The notes: generated by a model not told the origin, from the sequence alone. A stretch of DNA of 7,997 bases from Candidatus Omnitrophota bacterium (GCA_016196415.1 JACPXS010000032.1:1-7997); one strand, 5' to 3'; numbered from the stretch's first letter, positions 1 to 6,924 are shown. Program-made: numbers and translations.

Positions 1-33
1 AACCTTGAACACGGGGAGTTTTTCAGCACCCTG
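1..33 (-). repeat. Possible end of a dispersed repeat (MITE-like), partial
   Basis: Read on the minus strand, the bases right after the hydrolase stop codon are CAGGGTGCTGAAAAACTC (33 down to 16). From memory, CAGG(G/C)TGCTGAAAAA-type ends belong to small non-autonomous elements scattered through several environmental bacterial genomes. The match begins exactly after the TAA stop, as expected if an element inserted at or next to the end of the gene. Only one end lies in the window, so no partner inverted repeat or target duplication can be seen. It could also be an unrelated 3' untranslated region; no hairpin-plus-T-run terminator is visible. Confidence 0.3.
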
Positions 34-1047
34 TTAGGTCCCCAGCGTCTCCATAAAGAACCGCAGGCTCTGGTATTTCAGATAGGGGAGGAGGAGGCAG
101 GCGGTATAGTGGCCCGTCGGGATGAACACGGTTCGGGGTCGACCCAGGGCATTCCAGAGCCGCAGCTCGTTGGCGCGCCCGACGGTTCGGTCGAAGACGG
201 CCACGAACATGAACAACGCGCGGGGTTCCACATACGGGGCTAAGCGGATCGGGTCGGTCTTCACGGCCTGCCGCAGCAGCGTTTCCAGCGTCTTCACATC
301 GAGGTGATTGCGCGCCAAGTAGCGCTGCCGGGGTGCTGTGAGCAGGCGGTCGCGCGAGGCGATCAAGACGTCCGGGATGCCGCCGCCCGCCAGGGCAATG
401 ACGTGCACCCGCAGCCGAGGCTCCACTGCGGCGGCCATGACGCTCGCCATGCCACCCATGCTGATGCCGAAGCTGCCCAGGCGAGCAGGATCGACGCGTT
501 CCTGGGCGGCCATCCAATCCACGGCCTGCCGGATGCGGATGACGCCTTGACGCAGCAGGACCTCCAGATGGGAGGCGGGGTGCTCCGGAGAGATCTTCAG
601 CGTTTTCCGATGGATGAGGGCGACGTGGAATCCGCGGGCGGCAAAGTACCGGCAGATCCCGCGCTCCAGCGGGTAGTCGCCTCCCAAAATCGGGTTCATG
701 AGGATGGCGGGTCGACGGCCCGGCGCGGTTGACTCAAACCATTCCAGCTCGACGATCGGCTCGGTCGGCTCAAATCCGGAGACGACCAAGGGAAACCGGA
801 CGAACAGCTCGCGAAATCGACGGCCCTCCCGAATCACCACCGCCGTGACGTCCCGCGGCGGCGCGGGGTAGTCGTAATACGCCGCGATGTCGGATGGCAG
901 CGGTTGAGGTGTCGGGGGCGTGTCGCGCAACGGCGCGTACGCGCAGCCGCCGGCCGTTACACAACAGCAGAGGAGCGCCGCCACGTGGCGGCGCAACCGC
1001 GTGGCGAAGCCCCATCGGGTTCGCTCCTGAGAACGGGCGGACGTCAT
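34..1047 (-). CDS. Alpha/beta-hydrolase lipoprotein (esterase/dienelactone hydrolase-like)
   Basis: A 337-residue predicted hydrolase of the alpha/beta-hydrolase fold, probably exported and lipid-anchored. The N-terminus has a basic stretch (RLRRH, about 17-21), a short hydrophobic run, then TAGGC with Cys35 as the likely lipidated residue; the lipobox is weak because Ala sits at -3. The nucleophile elbow GISMGG places Ser196 as the catalytic serine. Asp286 (VFDRT) and His313 (TGHYT) fit the rest of the triad in order and spacing. NPILGGDYPLERG (118-130) resembles the oxyanion region after strand 3. The frame stays open up to an ATG at 1200, but that start would run 113 bases into the upstream gene and place the signal peptide internally, so the ATG at 1047 is chosen. 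Its ribosome binding site is weak. It is the last gene of the tldDE operon, 40 bases after the PHP gene. The substrate cannot be read from sequence; a carboxylester or peptidase-like substrate is possible. Confidence 0.82.
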   Translation of the reverse strand: MTSARSQERTRWGFATRLRRHVAALLCCCVTAGGCAYAPLRDTPPTPQPLPSDIAAYYDYPAPPRDVTAVVIREGRRFRELFVRFPLVVSGFEPTEPIVELEWFESTAPGRRPAILMNPILGGDYPLERGICRYFAARGFHVALIHRKTLKISPEHPASHLEVLLRQGVIRIRQAVDWMAAQERVDPARLGSFGISMGGMASVMAAAVEPRLRVHVIALAGGGIPDVLIASRDRLLTAPRQRYLARNHLDVKTLETLLRQAVKTDPIRLAPYVEPRALFMFVAVFDRTVGRANELRLWNALGRPRTVFIPTGHYTACLLLPYLKYQSLRFFMETLGT

Positions 1048-1087
1048 GATCAGGAAGCGGATTCCAGGTTGCGGCTGAACGACTGAA

Positions 1088-2299
1088 TCACTGCGCCACG
1101 TCGCCGCCAGGCTTGGGCGCTGAAGGAGTGTCTCCCTGCGAGGGCGCAGAGAGAGCCGGGTGGATGTAGATGGGGTTGGAGAAAATCCATGGTTTGCCAT
1201 GGCGGCTCGCTTCCAGTCGATACGCGCCGGGTTCGGTCACCGGAATCTGCCAGGTTTGGCCCGTCAATTGCGCGATCGGTTTCCCATCCCTGAAGAGCGC
1301 AAGCTCCGCCGGCGCCGGCGACGAAACGCTCAACCGCAAGCCCGGCTCAAGCGTGACGTCATCGCCCATTACGCCCAGCACGCGCCGATCGGTTTCGGCC
1401 AACAGGGAGAACCCTTTCGCCTCTGCGAGGAGTTCGATCGCCAGATACGCGTGGCCCTGCCGGAGCGCGTCGTAGATCGCCTGATCGGTCAGGCGGCCTG
1501 GGGGGACGAGGAGGTGGGTTCGAATGAGCTGAAACATGACCTGGTACGGCGCAAACTTCAACCCGAGCAGATGGAACTCATGCGCATCGCTTGAGCCGAT
1601 GCCGACGACTCTGCCGAACCGCTGGATGAGCTCATCCCATTTCGCCAGCGGATCGTATGGCCGATCGAGGATGGAAAAGTAGAACGGCTCTGCGGGCGCC
1701 GCAAGCGTCCAGAGCACGAGCCGCATCCGGTTTTCATCCAGGGTATCGTGCGCGACATTGTACGCTTCGATGCCGGTGAAGCCTGTCACGTCCCAGTCTT
1801 TCCATCGGCCCCCCTTGAAATAGGGATGCGCGATGAACCCAAGCCCGCCTTGTCGATTCACCTCATCGATGATTTGCTGGGTGGTGAGCTTGGCGCGGTC
1901 AATGTCCTCCTTCACATTCAGCGCCAGGTAGTGCCCCCCGCGCGTTGAGATCTCCATCCCGATGAGGACCAGCGTGGCCCCATGCCAGCCCTGCCAGCCG
2001 TCCCGGAGCGGTTTGAGGGTGTTGTGTTCGGTGACGATCACGTAGTCGAGCCGCTCCGCATTGGCCACGCGCACGACATCCTCGAACGTCCCGTGGGCAT
2101 CATGCGAGTAGTTGGTGTGGATGTGGATGACCCCGACCACATCGTGGTAGTCGCCGTTGGGCGCGGCTGCCGAGGACGCCGATGAGTGGCCGGACTGGGA
2201 CCGGGCCATGGGAAAGACCGGCCCGGAGAGGATCGAGCATCCTGCAAGGAGCGCACAGCTTCCGGCGAGCAGCATGCGGCGGAATCGTCCTGGGGTCAT
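1088..2299 (-). CDS. PHP-domain metallohydrolase lipoprotein (CehA/McbA-like)
   Basis: A 403-residue metal-dependent hydrolase of the PHP superfamily, predicted to be a lipoprotein. The N-terminus is basic (RFRR), followed by a hydrophobic run and the good lipobox LAGC with Cys21. The PHP motifs appear in order: HIH (His59, His61), Asp67 in SHDAHG, Glu91-His92 (TEHNT), Glu116 (GMEIS), His158 (AHPYF) and the closing Asp238-x-His240 (SSDAH). Together these can make the usual multinuclear metal site. Residues about 300-380 look like a small Ig-like beta-sandwich (LRLSVSSP, ELALFRDGK, GAYRLEA, SNPIYI), a layout I know from CehA/McbA-type proteins, and a Pro/Ser-rich tail follows. McbA here means carbaryl hydrolase, not microcin B. 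The start lies 4 bases after the tldE stop with no clear ribosome binding site, so translation is probably coupled to tldE. PHP enzymes cleave phosphoester or ester/amide-like bonds; the substrate is unknown. Confidence 0.88.
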   Translation of the reverse strand: MTPGRFRRMLLAGSCALLAGCSILSGPVFPMARSQSGHSSASSAAAPNGDYHDVVGVIHIHTNYSHDAHGTFEDVVRVANAERLDYVIVTEHNTLKPLRDGWQGWHGATLVLIGMEISTRGGHYLALNVKEDIDRAKLTTQQIIDEVNRQGGLGFIAHPYFKGGRWKDWDVTGFTGIEAYNVAHDTLDENRMRLVLWTLAAPAEPFYFSILDRPYDPLAKWDELIQRFGRVVGIGSSDAHEFHLLGLKFAPYQVMFQLIRTHLLVPPGRLTDQAIYDALRQGHAYLAIELLAEAKGFSLLAETDRRVLGVMGDDVTLEPGLRLSVSSPAPAELALFRDGKPIAQLTGQTWQIPVTEPGAYRLEASRHGKPWIFSNPIYIHPALSAPSQGDTPSAPKPGGDVAQ

Positions 2300-2303
2300 C
2301 GGC

Positions 2304-3653
2304 TTAACTTGCTGAGCGTCCCGTGAACTTCAACATGGCCAGATGCAGCGTCGGCATGACGGCGCACCCCAGCTCTTGGCTGGGATCCGCGACGAGCCGC
2401 CGCTCGGAGGACACGCCGCGGACGCGGGTTAAGGCTTCCAGGATGCTCTGGGTAAAGCGCATCGTCTTGACGGGCGCTGTGACGGCGCCGTCTTCAATCA
2501 GAAAAGTGCCCTCGCGCGTGAGGCCGGTCATCAAGGCCTCCCGGGGGTTGAGCAGCCCATTGACGTAGTGGAAGCGCGGAATCAGCAGCCCGCGGCGGCA
2601 GGCGCGGATCATGTCAGCGACGCGCTTGCGCCCAGGCGCCATCACCAGGTGCAGGGGCAGCGGCCCCTCCACGTCATCGGGAGGCATCGCGTGCCCGGTC
2701 GAGGGATGGCCAAACCGCGCGCCATAGGCGGTGTCGTACACGATGCCGCTCGCCCGGCCGCGATCGATCAGCAGCACGCGCTGTTTGGGCGTGCCTTCAC
2801 AATCGAACGGCAGGCGAAGCCCCATTGGATCATTGCCGTCATCCGCGATCGTGATGCCGGCATCCATGAGCAGCTCCCCCATGCGTCCCGCCAAGCAGCT
2901 CGTCCGTTCCTCCATGCTCTTGGCGCCAAACGCGATCGAGCCCAACCAGGTCACGAGCTCGGCGACCGCTTCAGGCTCAAGGATGACCTCATACGTTCCC
3001 AGGGGGAGCGTCACCGGATCGCGCCGGTGGAGCGACTGGCTGAGGGATCGCTTCAGCAACGCCTCCAGATCCAGCTGCGCGAGATCCCGGTGCACGCCGC
3101 TGGCATAGCCTGAGAGCCCTCGGTACATCGTCACCAGCTTGGCTCCGGCGACGGTGGAGGCCGCGGAGCAGGCGACGCCGGATGAGTTCACCACCGCCAG
3201 CTCATCCGCGCCGGTCACCAAGGAGCCGGCGAGCATCGCGCCGGCGCCTTTGGTGAGTTGCACAAGCTGTTTAATGGACGCGGTGCTCTGAGCCGGTCTG
3301 ACGGAGGCGGTGGCCGGGACGTAATCGGCCTTCAGCGTGATGCGGTGCCGGCTGGGCAGCTCGGGAAGCTCGCGCTGAATTGGGCAGTGGCGGGCGATCG
3401 TGAGCGCTGCCCGGGCGCATCGCGCGAGGCTGCGCGGTTCCAGCGTGTCCACGCTGGCCACCCCCACGCGATGGTCCTGAATGACCTTGAGCACTACGGT
3501 GACGCTTTCCTGGATGAGGCATTGATGGATGCCCTCGTACGCGAATCGAAACACGCGTCGCGTCCTGGCATGCGCGCATGCGCTGATTCCATCGGCGCGG
3601 GTGTGCTTGACCACTCTCGACAACTCCGTCAAGAGCGTTGACTCACCGATCAT
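2304..3653 (-). CDS. tldE: TldE/PmbA subunit of the TldD/E peptidase
   Basis: A 449-residue protein of the TldD/PmbA (U62) family, the partner of TldD. In the characterised Escherichia coli complex, TldD supplies the zinc site and TldE is needed for the heterodimer that trims unfolded peptides such as the microcin B17 leader. Family features seen here are an N-terminal domain with the repeated 'sensitivity/exposure' strands (31-70), a central domain, the FDCEGTP segment (283-289) followed by LLIDRGRASGIVYDT, and the C-terminal NGLLNPREALMTGLTREGTF and IEDGAVTAPVKTMRFTQS blocks. No HExxxH is present, as expected for TldE. Length is typical. The gene starts 48 bases after the tldD stop. The only ATG option has an AAGAGG immediately against it, with no spacer, and an in-frame TGA lies just upstream, so the true start may be a slightly later TTG or GTG. 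It ends 4 bases before the PHP lipoprotein gene. Confidence 0.92.
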   Translation of the reverse strand: MIGESTLLTELSRVVKHTRADGISACAHARTRRVFRFAYEGIHQCLIQESVTVVLKVIQDHRVGVASVDTLEPRSLARCARAALTIARHCPIQRELPELPSRHRITLKADYVPATASVRPAQSTASIKQLVQLTKGAGAMLAGSLVTGADELAVVNSSGVACSAASTVAGAKLVTMYRGLSGYASGVHRDLAQLDLEALLKRSLSQSLHRRDPVTLPLGTYEVILEPEAVAELVTWLGSIAFGAKSMEERTSCLAGRMGELLMDAGITIADDGNDPMGLRLPFDCEGTPKQRVLLIDRGRASGIVYDTAYGARFGHPSTGHAMPPDDVEGPLPLHLVMAPGRKRVADMIRACRRGLLIPRFHYVNGLLNPREALMTGLTREGTFLIEDGAVTAPVKTMRFTQSILEALTRVRGVSSERRLVADPSQELGCAVMPTLHLAMLKFTGRSAS

Positions 3654-3701
3654 CCTCTTGGCTCACAGGTGGAGGCTGCCGGCCGTCGTCGTGGCACCAT
3701 G

Positions 3702-5165
3702 CTACTTCGCAGGGGCGATCGTCACCCCATCAAAACGGGCATACGAGGAACCATGTCCGACGCGCATGAGCTGCATCGGCTCGCCCTTCGCGCAATTGGG
3801 CACTCCCCACAGCCGCCAATCTTCCCGCCGTCCCACGCCGGTGCAGCGGCCCCAGAACTCCGGCGTGATGCCGGTATAGAGCGGATTCTTGATCATGGCC
3901 CCGATCCGGCCATCCGTAATTTCCCAGCCGAGTTCCGTGGTGAATTGGAAGTTGAGCCGTTGATCATCGATGGACCAGCTCTTGTTGGTCGAGAGCAGGT
4001 ACCCGTGCTTGATGTCCCGGCAGAGCTCATCGAGCGTGGCCTCGCCGGGTTCCAGGTTGACGTTCGTCATACGCACCAGCGGCGGAACGTTCCAGTGCTC
4101 CGCGCGCATGGCGCTCCCGCTCGATGGGAGCTGCACACGCGCGGCCGACTCGCGGGAGCTGAGGTATCCGGCGAAGATTCCCTCACGCACCAACTCCACC
4201 CGCTGGGCCGGGACGCCTTCGTCGTCAAAGGCGAAGCTGCCCACCCCGCCTGGGATCGTCGCGTCGGCGACGATCGTCACCTGCGGCGATCCGTATCGAA
4301 AACGCCCGAGTCGATCCGGCGTGAGGAAGCTGCCGCCCGCATAGCTCAGCTCTTGGCCCAGCGCCCGGTCGAGCTCAGCCGGATGGCCGCACGACTCATG
4401 CAGCTGCATGACGACTTGCGTCGGATCCAGGATGATGGTCGTCTCGCCCGCGCGGGGGGCTTTGGCGCGCAGCAGTTGGAGCACCTCGGTCTTCGCTTTC
4501 GCGGCGCCCCCGACGAGATCGAGCTGCTTGACGTACTCAAAGCCGGCTTGCGCCAGGGCCCCATGGTGCGAGTTGGGCACGCTGCGGGTTTGGACCTCCT
4601 GGCCGCGCTGCGCCACTACCTCAAGCCCCGCGCCGCTTTCAATGAGGAGCTGCTCAATGACGGATCCTTCCGTCGAGCAGAAGCGCTTGCGCCGTTTATA
4701 GAAATCCATGTGGGTCGCGGCGCGTTGGATGGGCGCCGGGCCGAGCAGCGAGGTATTGGCCCAGAGGAGGTAGTCGAGCTTGTTGGAGAGCGGCACCTCA
4801 AACGGGTCGATGGTGAAACGCGAGGTGTGGCGCGCCTTGACCGGCTCCACCGGGGCCAGCGGCCGGGGCTGCCGGTTCAAGACCGCGGAGGCCTTCGCGA
4901 GTTCAATCGCGTGGCCGGCCGCCTGCTTGAGGCTGCGCAGGGTTAGGTGGGGGGTGGCGGCAAATCCCCAGGAGCCTTTAATGAGGACTCGGATGCCCAC
5001 CCCAGCGCTCTCGAAGAGGCTGATGGACGAGACGCGGCCCTGCTCGGCGAGGAGGCTTTCATGGAGCAGGTGCTCGTAGCGCACATCCGCGTAGTCGACG
5101 CCCCGACGCGTGAGGTGACGGATGAGTTGAGCGATGAGATCGCGAGGCCGTGCGTGGTCAGGCAT
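3702..5165 (-). CDS. tldD: TldD metalloprotease subunit
   Basis: A 487-residue zinc metalloprotease of the TldD/PmbA family, the catalytic half of the TldD/E peptidase, a cytoplasmic enzyme that degrades unfolded peptides and, in some hosts, matures modified peptides. The signature is LHESCGH at residues 255-261, giving HExxxH with His256, Glu257 and His261. A Cys near the C-terminus (VPNCAKGEP, Cys458) sits where the Escherichia coli enzyme provides its third zinc ligand. Other family blocks are DYADVRYE (24-31), ESAGVGIRVL (52-61), FAFDDEGVPAQR and PLYTGITPEFWGRC. The frame opens six codons earlier at an ATG at 5183, but the ATG at 5165 has a TAGGG about nine bases upstream and fits the family's N-terminus, so it is preferred. 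It is the first gene of the minus-strand operon tldD-tldE-PHP-hydrolase and is divergent from the ATP-grasp gene. Confidence 0.94.
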   Translation of the reverse strand: MPDHARPRDLIAQLIRHLTRRGVDYADVRYEHLLHESLLAEQGRVSSISLFESAGVGIRVLIKGSWGFAATPHLTLRSLKQAAGHAIELAKASAVLNRQPRPLAPVEPVKARHTSRFTIDPFEVPLSNKLDYLLWANTSLLGPAPIQRAATHMDFYKRRKRFCSTEGSVIEQLLIESGAGLEVVAQRGQEVQTRSVPNSHHGALAQAGFEYVKQLDLVGGAAKAKTEVLQLLRAKAPRAGETTIILDPTQVVMQLHESCGHPAELDRALGQELSYAGGSFLTPDRLGRFRYGSPQVTIVADATIPGGVGSFAFDDEGVPAQRVELVREGIFAGYLSSRESAARVQLPSSGSAMRAEHWNVPPLVRMTNVNLEPGEATLDELCRDIKHGYLLSTNKSWSIDDQRLNFQFTTELGWEITDGRIGAMIKNPLYTGITPEFWGRCTGVGRREDWRLWGVPNCAKGEPMQLMRVGHGSSYARFDGVTIAPAK

Positions 5166-5226
5166 CCACAAGGACCCTACCATACCACAGCCGACGGGAT
5201 TTGTCTTGAGCAGAGGACGTTCGGTC

Positions 5227-5248
5227 GTCTCTCAATTTCCTGAGAGGC
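5227..5248. promoter_or_regulatory. Dyad between divergent tldD and ATP-grasp gene
   Basis: GTCTCTCA (5227-5234) and TGAGAGGC (5241-5248) form an inverted repeat with a six-base AT-rich centre, ATTTCC. The inner six positions (CTCTCA/TGAGAG) are perfect, the next outward is a G-T pair and the last is G-C. It lies midway between the two divergent starts, as expected of a regulator binding site. Read as plus-strand RNA, it would instead bury GAGAGG (5242-5247), a Shine-Dalgarno match for a TTG at 5255. A second, imperfect hairpin (5212-5232, loop TTCGGT) overlaps it. Either role is inference. Confidence 0.4.
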
Positions 5249-5254
5249 AAGCGG

Positions 5255-5283
5255 TTGTGCCTGGCCTTCCTCTTAGATAGAAT
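5255..5283 (+). promoter_or_regulatory. Candidate sigma70-type promoter for the ATP-grasp gene
   Basis: TAGAAT at 5278-5283 matches five of six bases of the -10 consensus. TTGTGC at 5255-5260 is a partial -35 (TTG only) with a 17-base spacer. A start of transcription about seven bases after the -10 box would fall near 5290, giving a nearly leaderless message for the ATG at 5294. This would explain why that ATG has no ribosome binding site. The proposal rests on consensus matching only. Confidence 0.35.
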
Positions 5284-5293
5284 AGTTCGTCCC

Positions 5294-6685
5294 ATGGATT
5301 ACCTGCCCCGATTCCTGCTCGAGAGAGCCTTGCGCCGTTTAGGACCGAGTGCGCTCCGCGACCGGATGGCTGCAATGCGCGCCCTGGCCGATGTGCGCGG
5401 CGTTCGGTACCTGGATGACGCGGGCCGCTCGCGGACGATCGAGATCGCCCTCAAGCCGTGGATTCTCACGCATGAGCAGCTGTGGTGTTTTCATCAGGTG
5501 GCCCGGCAGCTCTCCGACGCGCTCCTGCGCGCGGCGCGCCTGTATGACGCCCTGCCTGCGGTGCGCGAGATCATTCGCTTTGAGCCCGCGCGAGCCGCCT
5601 GGATGCGGCTGACCACCCATCCCCGCTCCCGTCCCCTGGCGGTCATCGGACGTCTCGATTCGACGGCGATCTACGACCATGCGCGATGGCGGCAGGGCTT
5701 TCGGATGCTGGAGCCGAACGCCGTGGGGGTTGGCGGCGTCCACTACGCGCCGGCCGCCTGCTCGATCACCCTGGATGTGCTGGGTGATGTGCTGACGCAG
5801 GCGCTGCCCGGTCGGGCCATCACCGCGACGCCGGATCCGCGCCAATTGTTGGTGGACGAGCTGCGCGCGGTCGCCAAGCGGCTCGGGCGTCCGTTGCGCG
5901 GGGTGGCCCTCATCGAGAACGCCGACTTCACGACCGGCACGGATGAGTTCCATGCGTTGGCCGCGTACCTCGCGGGCCGCGGGCTCAAGGCGGTGGTGGC
6001 GGATCCTCGGGCGCTGACGTGCTCGCGCGGGACCTTTCGCGCCAACGGGGTGCCGGTCGATTTCCTGTATCGGGATTCAGAGCTCTCTGAGTTCGTCGAG
6101 ATGGAGCGGCGAGGAGCGACACTGGCGGCGCTGCGCCAGGCCATCCGGGCGGGGCGGCTCATCTCGGCCTTGACGTGGGAGTTCGATCAGAAATCGACCT
6201 GGGAGCTGTTCACCGACGCGACGTATGCGCGCCACTTCACCGCCGCGCAGCGGCGGCTCTTCCGTGCGCATCTGCTCTGGACGCGCCTGGTGCGCGAGGC
6301 GCGCGTGTCCGATCCCGCCGGGCGGCGCGTGGACCTGCCGCAGTTTATTCGACGCAACCGGCCGCGCCTTGTCTTGAAGCCCAACACGATGTTCGGCGGG
6401 GAAGGCGTGGTGATCGGCTCGACCGTCAGCCAGCGGACCTGGGAGGCCGAATTGCGCCTGGCGCTGGTCGGGAAGGAACGCTATGTGGTCCAACAGCGCG
6501 CCCACATCCCGACCGACACCTTCCCGACGATGGTCGACGGGGGGCTTCGATGGCGCCGGCGGTGCGTCGTCTCCGGATTTTTCTTCAGCTCCTCCGGGAT
6601 TGGGTTGGTGGGCCGCTGCTCAGGCCTTCCCGTCGTGAACGTCTCGCGAGGCGGCGGCCTCATCCCCGCGCTGTGGGTGCACTGA
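5294..6685 (+). CDS. Circularly permuted ATP-grasp-like protein
   Basis: A 463-residue cytoplasmic protein resembling circularly permuted ATP-grasp enzymes, the group that includes glutathionylspermidine-synthase-like amide ligases. Key signs are EPNAVGVGGVHYAP (140-153), the acidic VDFLYRDSELSEF block (255-267), WEFDQKSTWELFTD (295-308), the glycine-rich nucleotide-binding loop LKPNTMFGGEGVVIG (361-375), VVQQRA (398-403), and a C-terminal strand region ending GLPVVNVSRGGGLIPAL. Such enzymes usually activate a carboxylate with ATP and join it to an amine; the substrate here is not evident. The frame extends 13 codons upstream to a TTG at 5255 that has GAGAGG seven bases before it. I prefer the ATG at 5294 because the protein-like sequence begins there and a -10 box lies between the two. 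It is divergent from tldD and stands apart from the membrane genes by 239 bases. No partner such as an alpha-E or transglutaminase-like protein is in the window. Confidence 0.75.
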   Translation: MDYLPRFLLERALRRLGPSALRDRMAAMRALADVRGVRYLDDAGRSRTIEIALKPWILTHEQLWCFHQVARQLSDALLRAARLYDALPAVREIIRFEPARAAWMRLTTHPRSRPLAVIGRLDSTAIYDHARWRQGFRMLEPNAVGVGGVHYAPAACSITLDVLGDVLTQALPGRAITATPDPRQLLVDELRAVAKRLGRPLRGVALIENADFTTGTDEFHALAAYLAGRGLKAVVADPRALTCSRGTFRANGVPVDFLYRDSELSEFVEMERRGATLAALRQAIRAGRLISALTWEFDQKSTWELFTDATYARHFTAAQRRLFRAHLLWTRLVREARVSDPAGRRVDLPQFIRRNRPRLVLKPNTMFGGEGVVIGSTVSQRTWEAELRLALVGKERYVVQQRAHIPTDTFPTMVDGGLRWRRRCVVSGFFFSSSGIGLVGRCSGLPVVNVSRGGGLIPALWVH

Positions 6686-6750
6686 AACATCTGCCTGGAG
6701 TGACAGTGACGGCTGACTGATGGTGACGGGGGCTAGGGATGACGCTGAGC

Positions 6751-6898
6751 TGTTGAAGCAGTTGAACGGGTATGCCTGAGTGCTTCAGCGCGAGCAGGAA
6801 ATGGTCAGGTGGCGCCGGCATGCCGGAAGAGGCCACGCCTCCTGCTCTTGCAGGCAGGATGAGCCGGAGAAGCCGGCTGAGTCAGCTCGACAGCCTGA
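6751..6898 (+). ncRNA. Candidate structured RNA / leader upstream of membrane genes
   Basis: This gene-free stretch holds successive inverted repeats. Stem 1 is 6751-6760 with 6781-6790, ten pairs including two G-U. Stem 2 is GAGCAGGA 6792-6799 with TCCTGCTC 6840-6847, eight perfect pairs. Inside stem 2 are GTGGC 6809-6813 with GCCAC 6832-6836, and CCGG 6815-6818 with CCGG 6823-6826 around a CATG loop. Stem 5 is AGCCGG 6862-6867 with CCGGCT 6873-6878. Stem 6 is 6882-6887 with 6892-6898, one bulge. The strong ribosome binding site of the next gene follows 13 bases later, so a 5' leader with a regulatory fold is a reasonable guess. TCCTGC (6840-6845) can alternatively pair with a second GCAGGA at 6854-6859. 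It matches no riboswitch consensus I can recall, including cobalamin. No T-run follows the stems, so it is not a simple terminator. GC-rich DNA makes chance stems common. Confidence 0.4.
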
Positions 6899-6924
6899 AG
6901 CTATCGCGGTGAGGAGGAATTGAG

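Noticed and set aside
1048..1200. N-terminal extension of the alpha/beta-hydrolase to the ATG at 1200
   Set aside because: It would overlap the PHP gene by 113 bases and put the lipoprotein signal peptide in the middle of the protein.
3669..4946. 425-codon open frame on the plus strand, antisense to tldD
   Set aside because: It lies wholly opposite a well-supported tldD, and its translation is rich in Arg, Ala, Gly and His with no recognisable domain. Long antisense frames are expected in GC-rich genes with strong codon bias.
34..5293. Microcin- or RiPP-type precursor peptide near tldDE
   Set aside because: The gaps of 48, 4 and 40 bases and the 128-base divergent region hold no small frame with a start site and a Cys/Ser/Thr/Gly-rich core.
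5339..5953. 204-codon minus-strand frame inside the ATP-grasp gene
   Set aside because: It is antisense to a protein with recognisable ATP-grasp-like blocks and shows no domain of its own.
6720..6779. 19-codon frame in the intergenic region, considered as a leader peptide
   Set aside because: There is no ribosome binding site at a usable distance and no run of regulatory codons. It overlaps stem 1 of the RNA-like region.
6792..6880. Cobalamin or molybdenum-cofactor riboswitch, suggested by GGCCACG and AGGATGAGCCGG
   Set aside because: The cobalamin core (the GCTGCCCCCGCAACTGT-type block) is absent, and I could not align the molybdenum-cofactor motif convincingly. A covariance search would settle this.
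6780..6923. 47-codon GTG frame ending just before the membrane gene
   Set aside because: It has no ribosome binding site, its translation is Arg/Glu/Ala-rich and low in hydrophobics, and the same bases are better explained by inverted repeats.
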